This document shows, piece by piece, positions 25,479 to 35,414 of a stretch of 64,000 nt of DNA (its first letter is position 1; the number at the start of each line of letters is the position of its first letter). The stretch lies in assembly GCA_040879025.1 (NCBI GenBank), contig JBBDLF010000013.1:1-64000 (forward strand). Reading direction: 5' to 3'. This DNA comes from JBBDLF01 sp040879025 (GTDB taxonomy: Bacteria; Pseudomonadota; Gammaproteobacteria; Pseudomonadales; Pseudohongiellaceae). A program made the translations under genes and the position numbers. Below the pieces are notes generated by a model. The model did no database searches and was not told the origin of the DNA. It saw only the letters and a program-made list of their open reading frames with translations.

Positions 25479-27593
25479 GTGTCAACTACCGGCCCCAATA
25501 AAATACTTCGTAAGACCCTGTTTATCCTTGGGTTTGTCATCATATTGCCAATGCTGCTTTTTATCGATGCCAGCAGCTTGTTTGCTCCGTCCGAGTCCGA
25601 TCCCACCGCTTCCGCCCTGTCCTCCTCTGGTTCTGATGTCGCCGACAGCGCCGATGCTGATGCCCCGCTCAGCAGTCCTGAAGGTGAGGAACTGGCCCTG
25701 TTGCGCGAGGTATTGCCCGCGGCCGACAGCTTCTCCGCAAAAAGCGGAGAGCCCCTGGTCTACAGAGCCTATCGCGATGATCCCGGCGGTGGAGAACCGG
25801 AGCTGGTTGGCTACGCTTTCATGACTCCCGACCTGCCACCGGAAGAGGTGGGTTACAGTGCTCCTATCGATGTCTTGGTGGGGATGAACCTCGAGGGGGT
25901 ACTGACGGGACTGAAAGTGGTTTATTACCGTGAGTCCTACCGTAGCATTCGTGGTGATTTTCTGTCCACCGAGGGTTTTCAACCTCAATTTGAAGACAAA
26001 TCTATCGCCGATGGGTTCCGCGTTGGCCGTGATGTGGACGGTGTATCAAATGCCACCATTACCAGTTGGGCAATGTCACGCGGAGTGCGCAATGCGTCGC
26101 GGCGGGTTGCCCAGGCGTATCTGCAGGATACAGGCATCAACAGCGTCCAGGACTGGACCGCGAATGCGGTCGAACAACTGGATCAGCTGACCTGGCAAGA
26201 GTTGATTGATACCGGAATCGTGTCAAAAATGGCAATCCCGCAGGCCGATGGAACCTCTTTGGAACTTTCGTTCAGTTATATCGGCCATGAGGGTCTGGCG
26301 GAATTCATGGTGGGTGCCAACGATTTCTCTCGCGCGGAACGGGAAGCCAGCAACCGGGTACGGGACGGCCATTTGATGCTGGTGGGCATTGGCGGTGATT
26401 CTTCTGAACCGTTCCGGCAAGAGCGCCTGGGTGTGCAGCAGGGATCTGAAGTCTATCCCTTGCCGCGACGCCGCTTTGTCTACGCGGGCAATGGCCAGGA
26501 TGGCAAGATAGCCGGCCAGGTGCGGTTCGCCGGCGCGATGGTGATGGATGCTTCGATTGATTTGTCCCGCCCCTTTACACTGCTTTACGACACCGGCCCC
26601 GAGATGGGGGAATTTACCCGGCTTGCCGGCGTGGACTATGCCCTGACCGGCGTGGTGCTGGACCTGGCGGAAGGCCGGCCGGTACCTTCTCTCGAAGAAA
26701 TTGAATCCGAGGCGATGATGGCCGACGAACTGGCACGGGCGCAGATGAATGCCTTTGCCAGAATGATAGACGAAGCACCGTGGGACCAGGTGCTTGTCCT
26801 GTTAGTACTTTTCGCGCTGGTAATGACCGCGTTTCTTCGAAAAAGCTCGGGAGTACGCTGGGTCGCCCTGGCCTGTACGCTGGTTTATCTCGGCTTTATG
26901 GACGGCGGGTTCCTTTCAATATCCCATATTACAAATGGCATGAAAGTCGGTCCTTCCATGTATTTGAACGATATGCCGTTGCTGATGATTATCGTATTCA
27001 CGCTGGTGACCACACTCGTCTGGGGAAGAGTATTCTGTTCGTCGCTGTGTCCTTTCGGCGCGTTGCAGGACTTTATTACCCGGCTGGTACCACGTCGATT
27101 CCAGTTCCAGGTGCCCCAGGCGATTCATGACCGGGCAATCTATATCAAGTATGGTATTCTGGCGCTGATTCTGGTCGTCTCACTGGCGCAAACTGAAGTA
27201 AGCATCTTCCAGTATTTCGAACCGTTTGGCACCTTGTTTTTCTTCAGCCCCTCTGCGTTACTGTGGGTCATTCTGATTGCTTTCCTTCTGGTTTCATCGG
27301 TAATAAAACGTTTCTATTGCCGCTATGCCTGCCCGCTCGGGGCCGCCCTTGGTGTCGTCTCTTTCGTTTCACCGCTTCGCATCAAACGCGTCACCCAATG
27401 TGATGTGTGCAAAGTGTGTGAACACGCCTGTCCCACTGGAGCCATCCGTGGGCCAGAGATCGATTTTAAGGAATGTGTGCGTTGCGACGTCTGCGAGAGC
27501 AAACTGATCTCACGGGCCGGAGTTTGCAAGCACAGCGTGGAAGAGGTTAGGTCACGGCTCAAGGGGTGGGAGCCGGTGACTGTTATTCCGTAA
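25479..27593 (+). CDS. NosR/NirI-like FMN-binding polyferredoxin membrane protein
   Basis: A 704-residue membrane redox protein. An N-terminal helix (residues 10-28) is followed by a periplasmic FMN-binding domain with the flavin-attachment-like sequence DGVSNATITSWA near residue 188. About five further helices (420-610) carry CSSLCP (Cys520/524) and CRYACP (Cys614/618). The end is a ferredoxin-like pair of clusters beginning CDVCKVCEHACP (Cys641-651) plus CVRCDVCES. The architecture is that of NosR. No nosZ, nosD or other denitrification gene is in the window, so nitrous-oxide use cannot be assumed. Start GTG 25479. Confidence 0.85.
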   Translation: MSTTGPNKILRKTLFILGFVIILPMLLFIDASSLFAPSESDPTASALSSSGSDVADSADADAPLSSPEGEELALLREVLPAADSFSAKSGEPLVYRAYRDDPGGGEPELVGYAFMTPDLPPEEVGYSAPIDVLVGMNLEGVLTGLKVVYYRESYRSIRGDFLSTEGFQPQFEDKSIADGFRVGRDVDGVSNATITSWAMSRGVRNASRRVAQAYLQDTGINSVQDWTANAVEQLDQLTWQELIDTGIVSKMAIPQADGTSLELSFSYIGHEGLAEFMVGANDFSRAEREASNRVRDGHLMLVGIGGDSSEPFRQERLGVQQGSEVYPLPRRRFVYAGNGQDGKIAGQVRFAGAMVMDASIDLSRPFTLLYDTGPEMGEFTRLAGVDYALTGVVLDLAEGRPVPSLEEIESEAMMADELARAQMNAFARMIDEAPWDQVLVLLVLFALVMTAFLRKSSGVRWVALACTLVYLGFMDGGFLSISHITNGMKVGPSMYLNDMPLLMIIVFTLVTTLVWGRVFCSSLCPFGALQDFITRLVPRRFQFQVPQAIHDRAIYIKYGILALILVVSLAQTEVSIFQYFEPFGTLFFFSPSALLWVILIAFLLVSSVIKRFYCRYACPLGAALGVVSFVSPLRIKRVTQCDVCKVCEHACPTGAIRGPEIDFKECVRCDVCESKLISRAGVCKHSVEEVRSRLKGWEPVTVIP

Positions 27594-28473
27594 CAAGCCG
27601 CTCACTGGCAAACAGCGACCAGATAAACCCGCCACCGAACCCCACGGTGAATTGATCCTCAAACAGCGGGCTGTTGGTGTTGGCGGCACCATGGTGAAAC
27701 GAAGTCTGGAGTCCGAAAAACACGGAGGATTTCTCAGTCAACTGATAGCTGGCATAGACGTTAAGGCCGGTGCCGAAGTAGCCCGAGTCCGCGCTGAATG
27801 CGACACGTTCGGGAGTGACGTATTCAGAATCAACATCGAAAAAATAGCCATGGAGGTGTTCGGAGCCCCACGTCGGGCGTAGCGACACAGTGACGTCGAG
27901 GTTTGGTGTCAGCCAATCGTAGTGGCGATAACGGAGCATGGGTTCAAATACGTAGCCGCGCTGATCTATACGCGTCAGATCCGAGGAGAAGACAGCACGG
28001 GCCTGTAGTGCGAGGGATAATCTGCTGTGACTCTCGTCTTCAAAACGGAAGTCGGCCAGTTTAATGGTAAGCTGGGGGCCTATCTGGAACAGATAGTCTA
28101 TATCCGGCATGCCGCCGCGGAGCTCGTTATGCTCACTGTCGGCATCGAAGGCGGCCAGAAATGACAGGTCGAATTCCAGGCGATCGCTCTCGTAAGCTAT
28201 CGCACGGGCGGTCTGTCCGTCTCCTATTCTGAACATATCGCCGCGGTAGACTACGTAGGGCAGCGCCAGACCGCGCAGATGGTGTTCCGACGACGCGGGA
28301 TAATCGGGACCATAAAGTGCCCCGGCGCCGACACCCAGTTCCCACAGCGGTTCTGCTTCGGCAACTTCTGATCCGGCAACCTTTGCCTCCTCAAGTTCTG
28401 TCTCGGCTGCCTGGGTGCCGGTGTAAAAGGAGGTGACTGGAACGAGCACTGCCAGGGTGGTAAAACGACACAT
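27583..28473 (-). CDS. MipA/OmpV-family outer-membrane protein
   Basis: A 296-residue beta-barrel with a signal peptide (cleavage after TQAAE). The mature part has the family sequence WELGVGAGALYGPDYPASSEHHLRGLALPYVVYRGD, alternating barrel strands, and a C-terminal FGGGFIWSLF strand. MipA/OmpV proteins scaffold murein synthesis enzymes or act as porins. The final 11 bp overlap the end of the NosR-like gene convergently. Confidence 0.88.
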   Translation of the reverse strand: MCRFTTLAVLVPVTSFYTGTQAAETELEEAKVAGSEVAEAEPLWELGVGAGALYGPDYPASSEHHLRGLALPYVVYRGDMFRIGDGQTARAIAYESDRLEFDLSFLAAFDADSEHNELRGGMPDIDYLFQIGPQLTIKLADFRFEDESHSRLSLALQARAVFSSDLTRIDQRGYVFEPMLRYRHYDWLTPNLDVTVSLRPTWGSEHLHGYFFDVDSEYVTPERVAFSADSGYFGTGLNVYASYQLTEKSSVFFGLQTSFHHGAANTNSPLFEDQFTVGFGGGFIWSLFASERLVTE

Positions 28474-28530
28474 GAGTACACACTCTTTGAGTATCCAGAT
28501 TGCGGAACACTTGCTCTGCTGTTGTTTCGT

Positions 28531-29628
28531 TCAGTCTTGAGAAGCGCCGCAGGTTTGTAATGAGGCCGTCGTGGCTACTATGGCGACGAGGGGTCCAGGA
28601 GATTGAAATCCGCGACACGCGAGTGAACTGATCGTGGCACTGAGGTCAAGGGCTTCATCCTCAATGGGGTCCGCATTAAGTTTTAAATGAGCAAAATAGG
28701 CGCGTCCACTGCCGGGCAGAGGACGAAGCGGACTGTCACCGTCAAGCTTCTCAACCGGAATCAGTTTCATCCGTACCGAGCCTCGCACATTACCGCCAAT
28801 TGCCATAATGCGATTGTTAGGTACATCTACCTTAACAACAATATCACAGTGTGTTCGCGCGCCGACTCCCAACTGATCACGCCGTTGGGATATGTTACGG
28901 TAGGCAGGACGGCTGCCTCGACACAATATATCGCCGGGCGCGAGATCTGTGTCACCCAGATCGTATGCCATATAAGCCGCTGTCGTGTCCTTTTCATCAC
29001 GGGCCAGAATTGCCTGATCGATATAACTGTGATGGGCAATTGCCCGTTTGAACTGCGCGGAATCTCCCAGGCCGCTCTCGCACATTACCCAGGAAATAAA
29101 CGCGGCGGACCAGGGATCACGCCATCGCGAATTGACACCGCTTCGATTCCACGAATCGTTCTGGCGTCGCAAAATCCAGCCGCTGTCCGGGGCGGCGCTC
29201 CAGTAGCCGCCGATGGAATCGGCGAGCCGCCTCGCCTCTGATGGACTCAGCCGAGGCAGGTGGCTGCGGCGGCGATCACTATAGTTTGAACTGGCTGAAT
29301 TGGTGAAACTCTCAGCCTGGGTCTGATCGCGGACGCTGAATCCGAAAAAGGCCCATTCCTGTGCGGCGACATCGATGATTCGGCGGCGCAGATTCGTGTC
29401 AGGCAGAGAACGGCAGGATAGATCAGTTATCCGCATCGACCCGGGCTCGCCGCTGACTCTTGCCGAGGGGGGAATAATATCCAGCACTTCGCGGGGTAGC
29501 CGGTCAAACGGCGCTTCCTGCGCATGGGCAGCGGATATTGGCAGTAGGGCCGCTGTCGCGGCCAGTGTCAACGCTCTAATCAAAATGCTAATCCGGGCTC
29601 CGGTCCTGCTTGCGGGATTGCTGCACAC
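28531..29628 (-). CDS. secreted DUF2272 protein
   Basis: A 365-residue exported protein. The signal region ends in SAAHAQ near residue 37. A DUF2272 domain spans about 85-300: WRDPWSAAFISWVMCESGLG with a catalytic-looking Cys, then HHSYIDQAI and RTHCDIVVKVD. This Cys/His arrangement resembles CHAP/NlpC amidases, so peptidoglycan cleavage is possible but unproven. The start is GTG 29628 and the ribosome site is weak, so the exact start is uncertain. Confidence 0.75.
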   Translation of the reverse strand: MCSNPASRTGARISILIRALTLAATAALLPISAAHAQEAPFDRLPREVLDIIPPSARVSGEPGSMRITDLSCRSLPDTNLRRRIIDVAAQEWAFFGFSVRDQTQAESFTNSASSNYSDRRRSHLPRLSPSEARRLADSIGGYWSAAPDSGWILRRQNDSWNRSGVNSRWRDPWSAAFISWVMCESGLGDSAQFKRAIAHHSYIDQAILARDEKDTTAAYMAYDLGDTDLAPGDILCRGSRPAYRNISQRRDQLGVGARTHCDIVVKVDVPNNRIMAIGGNVRGSVRMKLIPVEKLDGDSPLRPLPGSGRAYFAHLKLNADPIEDEALDLSATISSLACRGFQSPGPLVAIVATTASLQTCGASQD

Positions 29629-29716
29629 CGATCTATATAATTCCTCAGCTGGTGGAATTTTGCAAGACAGGTGTCACCATTCAAGACTTGGCCCCCGGGT
29701 TTTAAACAATGCAGGA

Positions 29717-31045
29717 TCAAAGTAGCTGTGAGGGGACCTTCACCAGAAACAGGTCTACACGGTTGCCGCCCATGTTGCTGGTCCAGATGAAATATTCGCC
29801 GGTAACGTCGAGATTGCCTTTGGGCGAGATACCGTAATTGCTGCGCCCGCCGACAGCCGGGTTGGTCATCACGGGTGCCACCACCAGTACATTGCCCGAA
29901 TCGTTCATGCCGAAACAGATAATTTCATTGGAGTGAGGCGCGTTGCCGCGGCTGGTGCTGCTGCCGCAGGCATATTGCTGCTCGGCGGGGACGCCGGGTT
30001 TCGCGTTGACATGACTCACATGGCTGAGCGAGCCTGCTCCGGGGAACGGGTTGTAATAAACATCAATACCTGTGAGTGTGTCGGCGTCGAACTTCCACAG
30101 TTTTTGGGCGTTGGGTTTACTGCTCCAGTTATCTGCGGCAATCATGTAACCGTGGCCCATGTCTGAGTGACCGCCGGCGCCCTCGTGATCAAGCAACACG
30201 CGTTCACTTCCGTTGGTCAGGTCGATGATGCGATTGTCCTCACCATCGCGGCCGTCCACGTTTTCCTTGATGACAAGCCAGCGTCCGCTCTTGTCAATCT
30301 GACACTCATCGAAGCTGCTTGTGACGCTGAAGAAGTGAAGAAAATCACGGCCTTCTTCGTATACCATACATCCCAGCGCCCGACCGGAACCGTTTTCCCT
30401 TACGGAGGCGGAGTGAACCTGGTCATCGCCACTGGTGTGCATCTGCCAAAGGTAAAAATTCTCGCTATAGGCGTTGCCATTGAACACGGTTTCGAACTGT
30501 TGGCTCATTACGTCGTAACGCAGAATATTCTTGCCATTATTAATGTAGAGCTTGGTGGGCATGGTAGGGCTGAAATACCAGCCTTCGCCGCTGGCCCAAC
30601 TGTAAGGGCTCTCCGTGTCAAAAAGAGGACCCAGATTGCCCACTTGTCCGGTAACCTTGTTGAATTCGAGCAATGTGGGGCCCTGTCCTCCGCGGAGCCG
30701 GTCCATACCGACAAAAATGAGCATGGTGTCAAAACCGATGTGGTTGTTGATATTGTTCCAGTACGAATAGCCGACGGAAATTACACAGTCCGAGCCGCCA
30801 CAATCACCGGCGTTGGTAAGGCGGGCTCCTTCGGTATTGTAGGGAGCCGGGAACATAAAGGGGCCCCGGTCGGGAATCAGGGTATCTACCTGAAATTTGC
30901 TTAGCGCGGGCCTCACCTGAGGCGCGCCCACCGATTCAACAATGCCTCCGGTTGCATCAGCGAGTGAAAATTGACTGGTGCATGCAAGCAGGCTGACAAG
31001 TAAAACGGTACGGAGTTCACCTGGGTAATTGCGTTTCAATGACAT
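29717..31045 (-). CDS. secreted protein of unknown function, propeller-like
   Basis: A 442-residue exported protein. The signal peptide ends FSLADA near residue 30. The repeating pattern of short beta segments with Trp/Gly turns (YSYWNNINNHIGFDTMLIF, LWQMHTSGDDQVHSASV, GHGYMIAADNW, EYFIWTSNMGG) suggests a seven-bladed propeller, as in oligogalacturonide-lyase-type proteins. I do not recognise a defined family. ATG 31045 is used because it begins the hydrophobic signal; AAGGAGG lies about 11 bases upstream. Confidence 0.65.
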   Translation of the reverse strand: MSLKRNYPGELRTVLLVSLLACTSQFSLADATGGIVESVGAPQVRPALSKFQVDTLIPDRGPFMFPAPYNTEGARLTNAGDCGGSDCVISVGYSYWNNINNHIGFDTMLIFVGMDRLRGGQGPTLLEFNKVTGQVGNLGPLFDTESPYSWASGEGWYFSPTMPTKLYINNGKNILRYDVMSQQFETVFNGNAYSENFYLWQMHTSGDDQVHSASVRENGSGRALGCMVYEEGRDFLHFFSVTSSFDECQIDKSGRWLVIKENVDGRDGEDNRIIDLTNGSERVLLDHEGAGGHSDMGHGYMIAADNWSSKPNAQKLWKFDADTLTGIDVYYNPFPGAGSLSHVSHVNAKPGVPAEQQYACGSSTSRGNAPHSNEIICFGMNDSGNVLVVAPVMTNPAVGGRSNYGISPKGNLDVTGEYFIWTSNMGGNRVDLFLVKVPSQLL

Positions 31046-31548
31046 CAAAAGATGACCCTCCTTGTAAGGCTGTGACAAACCCCAGGTGTACCCTCTCTTT
31101 TTCGCCAGTGAATCACCTGAGGCGAGAAGGGTACTGTACTAGAACATTGGAACGTTCGTATTTCGGCCTTGAAACGCAAGGGTAACGATTTGCATAATTT
31201 CGGTCAAAAAGTCGCAGGAATCCACCAATTTGAGGAAAATTGTCATTTTCGAAAGTTGGATTTTGCGTAGCGCGAGGAGTACTGCGACCCTGACAGGACT
31301 TTTTTTGTTTCCCAATCTTGCTCGAACTGCGAATCCTTGCGCGTTACAAAAAGCATATCGGACCCCCACTGGGGAACAACCGGGTATTGCCCCGGGTTAA
31401 TGCCTACGGGCCACCTTAAAATGCCGCGTAATTTTGCGGATAAATGAAAAGTTGAAAATGAGATTCCCGTACCGGTGTTTGAATTAGTGTCCCCGGTAGT
31501 AGTACGCTAGGTTTGAATACACACGCGGATGAATAGGGATTTTCCCCA
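31046..31548. other. gene-free stretch with a 5' leader hairpin
   Basis: No convincing gene. At 31088-31134 the arms GTACCCT and AGGGTAC, plus CGCC/GGCG inside, form a hairpin in the presumed leader of the minus-strand secreted-protein gene. Further on, CCGC/GCGG near 31423-31438 makes a short stem upstream of the plus-strand NDUFA9-like gene. Candidate TTGAAT and TACGCT boxes near 31479-31509 are weak. A 76-codon open frame inside has no recognisable features. Confidence 0.4.
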
Positions 31549-32493
31549 ATGCAAAAGCCCGGGTTGATTACTGTTTTCGGAGGCACCGGTTTTCTGGGTG
31601 GCGGCATCGTACGCTGCTTGAATCGTCAAGGCATCCCCGTTCGCGTTGCGGTGCGCAATACCGACAAGCGCCTAGAGGGGCTCGAACACAGCGATCAGGT
31701 GGAGTATTGCGAAGCCGACGTCACCGATGGCACCTCCGTGGCAAGCGCCGTTGAGGGTGCCCACGGCGTGATCAACGCGGTTTCCCTCTATATGGAAAAA
31801 AAAGGTCTCACTTTCAGGGTGATTCATGTAGAAGGCGCCCATCGCGTCGCCCGGGTATCTCGCGCGGCGGGAGTAAAGCGACTGATCCATATTTCCGGCC
31901 TTGGCGTCAGCAAAAAATCCGATTCCCGTTTCGTGCGCGCCCGCGCCAGGGGCGAGGAAGTGGTCAGGGACGCATTCCCCAGCGCCACAATCTTTCGCCC
32001 CAGCGTCATGTTTGGATGGAACGATGCCTTGTTAAGCAATATTGACAAGGTTACGCGCTCGCCGGTGGTGGTTCTATTTGGCCGGGGACAGACACGCCTG
32101 CAGGCCGTGTATGTTGATGACGTGGCCCGAGCTGCTCGGGCAGCCCTGCTCATGCCTCAGTCAGCCGCGCGTGTGTTCGAACTGGGCGGCCCGCGCATTT
32201 ACACTTACCGGGAACTGGTTGAAATTGTCATGCACTATCGTGGTCGGCGGCGGCTGATAACCCCTTTTCCCTTTTTGCTCTGGCGTTTGACTGCGCGTTC
32301 GATGTCTATTCTGCCCAAACCTCCACTCACATTCGACCAGGTGGTTCTGTTGCAAACGGATAATGTGGTAGGAGTTTCCGGGCCCGAGGGAACTCTGGCC
32401 GAACTGAATGTGGTGCCAGGTTCGATGGAGGATCGTTTGCCAGAGTGTCTTGATGGACAGGAGATGACCCGACAGGTTCACGTTTCCGAGTAG
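31549..32493 (+). CDS. NDUFA9-like atypical short-chain dehydrogenase
   Basis: A 314-residue Rossmann-fold protein of the extended/atypical SDR type. The nucleotide loop VFGGTGFLGGGIVRCL is at residues 9-24. HISGLGVSKKSDSRFVRARARGEEVVR with ATIFRPSVMFG matches complex-I NDUFA9-like proteins. The usual YxxxK pair is not evident, as expected for this group. In bacteria these stand alone, are linked to quinone or lipid metabolism, and have no set reaction. A 93-bp gap separates it from the FAD gene of the same strand. Confidence 0.85.
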   Translation: MQKPGLITVFGGTGFLGGGIVRCLNRQGIPVRVAVRNTDKRLEGLEHSDQVEYCEADVTDGTSVASAVEGAHGVINAVSLYMEKKGLTFRVIHVEGAHRVARVSRAAGVKRLIHISGLGVSKKSDSRFVRARARGEEVVRDAFPSATIFRPSVMFGWNDALLSNIDKVTRSPVVVLFGRGQTRLQAVYVDDVARAARAALLMPQSAARVFELGGPRIYTYRELVEIVMHYRGRRRLITPFPFLLWRLTARSMSILPKPPLTFDQVVLLQTDNVVGVSGPEGTLAELNVVPGSMEDRLPECLDGQEMTRQVHVSE

Positions 32494-32622
32494 ACCTCTG
32501 CCCATACTGACTGATAGCAACCAATCGAAGAGAAACCCTTTAATTGGCAGGGGTAGGTTCTTTCACTATACTGATGCCTCATTGACATGCCGGGACTCCC
32601 GGTTCTCACTGCGGAGTCAGGT

Positions 32623-33993
32623 ATGGACATAAAAACGAACAAAGACAAGGTAAATGACCGTACCACTATTGACAACAGGAACGGCAAAACCGCGATCATT
32701 ATAGGTGGCAGCCTCTCCGGACTGCTGACTGCCCGCGTGTTAAGTGAATACTATGCCCACATTACGGTCGTTGAGCGTGACGATATAAATGACTGCCCCG
32801 AAACGCGCAAGGGGCAGCCCCAGACCAGCCACGCCCATGCGCTTTTGTGTGGCGGTCTCTATGTGCTGCTGCGCCTGTTTCCCGGTTTGAGAGAAGAACT
32901 TGTCGCCAGTGGCGCGGTTTTCAATGATGTCGGCCTCGCTGTTCGCCTTTACGGTCCGGGCGGCTGTCGCCCGCAAATGGAAAGCGGGCTGGAGATCATG
33001 TTCATTGGCAGACCGTGCCTGGAATGGTTGATCAGACGGCATGTCATGCGGTTGCCGAATGTGGAGTTCAGAACCCGTCAAGGTGTCAACCGATTACTTT
33101 TCAATGCGGCGGGAGATCGTGTAACCGGCGTTGAAACGGCGACACCGGGTGCCGACGGGGAGGGGACCTGTTTACGGTCGGATCTGGTGGTTGATACCTC
33201 CGGCAGGGGTTCGCAACTTACGCGGTGGCTGTCGGACAATGGATTTGCCGCGCCGCTGGAATCGACTGTCAAGGTGGGCATTGGTTACACCACGCGACTC
33301 TACGTAAGAAAACCTGGACAACTGAAGGACGTGGACGCCATCTTCGCGATTCCGCACGCTCCTGATCTCAGGCGGATGGGCATACTGATTCCGATCGAGC
33401 AGGATCGCTGGATGATGACTCTGGCCGGTTATGCCGGTGATCACTGTCCCACTGACGATGAGGGAATCAGGGAATTTGCGAAAGGACTCGCCGGACCTGG
33501 AATTTATGAAATGATCGACCACCTTGACCCGGTCACCGACCCTTATTGCTTCCAGTATGCGGCGAGTGTGCGCCGACATTATGAGAACCTGGACCGGTTT
33601 CCGGAAGGGCTGTTGGCGATGGGTGATTCGATAGCCAGCTATAATCCGATTTATGGACAGGGCATGAGCGTGGCCGCGCTACAGGCTGAGGCGATGGGGG
33701 AGTTACTGAGGGGGAACCCGGATGCGAATCTATGGAAAAGCTGGTTCAAACGCGCTGCGGCGATTGCCGATGTGGCATGGCAGATCAGTGTGGGCGCCGA
33801 CTCCCGTTTTCCGGAAATACAACAGCAAACCGGGCGTGGCGGAGGACTGGTCAACAGCTACATGAACCGGTTGCAACGGGTATGCTTCAAGGACAAGACA
33901 GTCTATCTCGCCTTTACTCGCGTGCAACATCTTCTGGCACCGCCTCCGACACTGCTGAAACCGAATATCGTTTGGCGCGTGCTGCGCGGTTGA
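32623..33993 (+). CDS. FAD-dependent oxidoreductase (monooxygenase/halogenase-like)
   Basis: A 456-residue flavoprotein. The FAD-binding loop IIIGGSLSGLLTARVL begins near residue 24, with Ser in place of one canonical glycine. A DTSGRGS segment follows, and the second FAD motif GDSIASYNPIYGQGM lies near residue 344. Family: aromatic-ring hydroxylase, tryptophan-halogenase or geranylgeranyl-reductase-like. No halogenase WxWxIP motif is visible. ATG 32623 is preferred over the earlier codon because GGAG lies about 8 bases upstream. Substrate unknown. Confidence 0.8.
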   Translation: MDIKTNKDKVNDRTTIDNRNGKTAIIIGGSLSGLLTARVLSEYYAHITVVERDDINDCPETRKGQPQTSHAHALLCGGLYVLLRLFPGLREELVASGAVFNDVGLAVRLYGPGGCRPQMESGLEIMFIGRPCLEWLIRRHVMRLPNVEFRTRQGVNRLLFNAAGDRVTGVETATPGADGEGTCLRSDLVVDTSGRGSQLTRWLSDNGFAAPLESTVKVGIGYTTRLYVRKPGQLKDVDAIFAIPHAPDLRRMGILIPIEQDRWMMTLAGYAGDHCPTDDEGIREFAKGLAGPGIYEMIDHLDPVTDPYCFQYAASVRRHYENLDRFPEGLLAMGDSIASYNPIYGQGMSVAALQAEAMGELLRGNPDANLWKSWFKRAAAIADVAWQISVGADSRFPEIQQQTGRGGGLVNSYMNRLQRVCFKDKTVYLAFTRVQHLLAPPPTLLKPNIVWRVLRG

Positions 33994-34002
33994 TCCAGAA
34001 AT

Positions 34003-34029
34003 CCGGGACCGGATCGACTCCGGCCCCGG
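34003..34029. terminator. hairpin between convergent genes
   Basis: CCGGGACCGGA and TCCGGCCCCGG pair over 11 bp with one mismatch around the loop TCGAC. The hairpin sits between the stops of the FAD oxidoreductase (plus) and RhlE (minus). There is no T-tract, so strength is doubtful. Shared transcription stop by position. Confidence 0.4.
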
Positions 34030-34037
34030 GTCGTGTG

Positions 34038-35414
34038 TCACTCTTGAGTTGTTTCAGTAGTGGCTGCCACCTTCGAGCGCAGCGACTTCCAAAATCCATT
34101 GCCTGATCGTGGCCTGGATTCAGCACCCGTGGAGCGGGCATGGGCCTGGTGTCCGGAAGAACGCGTATCCGGGCGCTTTTGTTTGCCCGGACGCCGGTTA
34201 TGGTTTCGAGTGTTCCCTTCCGATTTCGGCCCCTGCGAAGAACGTGCTGAACGGGCGGACCGGGACGGCTGAGAAGGGCGCGAACCAGCGGGCGAATCAT
34301 ACTTGCTGTTGAGCCGCTCTATATTGAATTTAATCAAACGTTCAATATCTCGAAGCTGTTTGCCTTCATCACGACTGACCAGGGAAATTGCCTGTCCACT
34401 GGCGCCGGCTCTGCCGGTGCGGCCGATACGATGAACGTAGTCTTCAGGTACGTGAGGAATATCAAAATTGATAACCATGGACAACTGGTCAATATCGATG
34501 CCCCTGGCGGCGATGTCGGTAGCTACCAGGACCTGAACCTTGTTCTGTTTAAAGTCGGCCAGTGCCTTGGTGCGTTGTGCCTGAGATTTGTTACCGTGAA
34601 TCGCCAGCGCCGAGATATTATCGCGGGAAAGGCGTTTCACCAGGTTGTTGGCACCGTGCTTGGTGCGGCTGAAAACCAGAGTCTGGTCGGCGTTGTCCCG
34701 CAGCAACTGCGTTAATAAATCGGCTTTCTGGTCTTTTTCAACCATATACAATTTCTGAGAAATTGCCTCCACAGTGGAATTCCGGGGCGCCACGTCGATC
34801 TCGACGGGGTTACGGCAGATGGTTTTCGCCAGGTTGCGGATATCGTCGGAAAAGGTGGCCGAGAACATCAGGTTTTGTCGCTGCCTTGGCAACAGAGCCA
34901 GAATTTTTTTGATGTCGCGGATAAAGCCCATGTCCAGCATGCGATCAGCTTCGTCCAGCACCAATATTTCAATGTCATCAAATTCAACCGCGTTCTGTTG
35001 ATACAGATCCAGCAGCCGACCCGGGGTGGCCACCAGCACATCGACTCCGCGTTTGAGCGCGCGGAATTGCGGGTTGATGTTTACGCCACCAAAGACCACG
35101 GTGCTGCGAAGCCGCTCGTGAACACCGTAAGTGGCAATGCTGGCTTGGATCTGGGCTGCAAGTTCGCGGGTTGGAGTCAGTACCAGCGTTCGGGCATGAC
35201 GGCTTCGGGGTGCGGATTTGCCAGACAGCAGTTGCAATATCGGCAGGGTAAAGCCGGCTGTTTTTCCGGTACCGGTTTGAGCCGCTGCCATGACGTCCTT
35301 GCCGGCCAGTATCGCAGGGATTGCCTGGGACTGGATAGGAGTGGGAATGGTGTAACCTGTGTCTTGTACTGCACGCAGCAGTGTTTCGGATAATCCGAGA
35401 GTGTTAAAAGTCAT
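34038..35414 (-). CDS. rhlE: DEAD-box RNA helicase RhlE-type
   Basis: A 458-residue helicase. Q motif near GYTIPTPIQ (20-28), Walker A AQTGTGKT (43-50), PTRELA, TPGRLLD, DEAD box VLDEADRM, SAT motif (FSATFS), and HRIGRTGRAG of motif VI. The last 90 residues are a Ser/Arg/Lys-rich disordered tail, as in RhlE/SrmB proteins, which binds RNA. Role: ribosome assembly and mRNA turnover, often raised at low temperature. A TATACT box about 23 bases upstream of the ATG (minus) may be the -10 element. Confidence 0.93.
   Translation of the reverse strand: MTFNTLGLSETLLRAVQDTGYTIPTPIQSQAIPAILAGKDVMAAAQTGTGKTAGFTLPILQLLSGKSAPRSRHARTLVLTPTRELAAQIQASIATYGVHERLRSTVVFGGVNINPQFRALKRGVDVLVATPGRLLDLYQQNAVEFDDIEILVLDEADRMLDMGFIRDIKKILALLPRQRQNLMFSATFSDDIRNLAKTICRNPVEIDVAPRNSTVEAISQKLYMVEKDQKADLLTQLLRDNADQTLVFSRTKHGANNLVKRLSRDNISALAIHGNKSQAQRTKALADFKQNKVQVLVATDIAARGIDIDQLSMVINFDIPHVPEDYVHRIGRTGRAGASGQAISLVSRDEGKQLRDIERLIKFNIERLNSKYDSPAGSRPSQPSRSARSARSSQGPKSEGNTRNHNRRPGKQKRPDTRSSGHQAHARSTGAESRPRSGNGFWKSLRSKVAATTETTQE

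Noticed and set aside
31139..31369. Minus-strand 76-codon frame in the intergenic stretch
   Set aside because: Low-complexity composition, no ribosome site of note, no family features.
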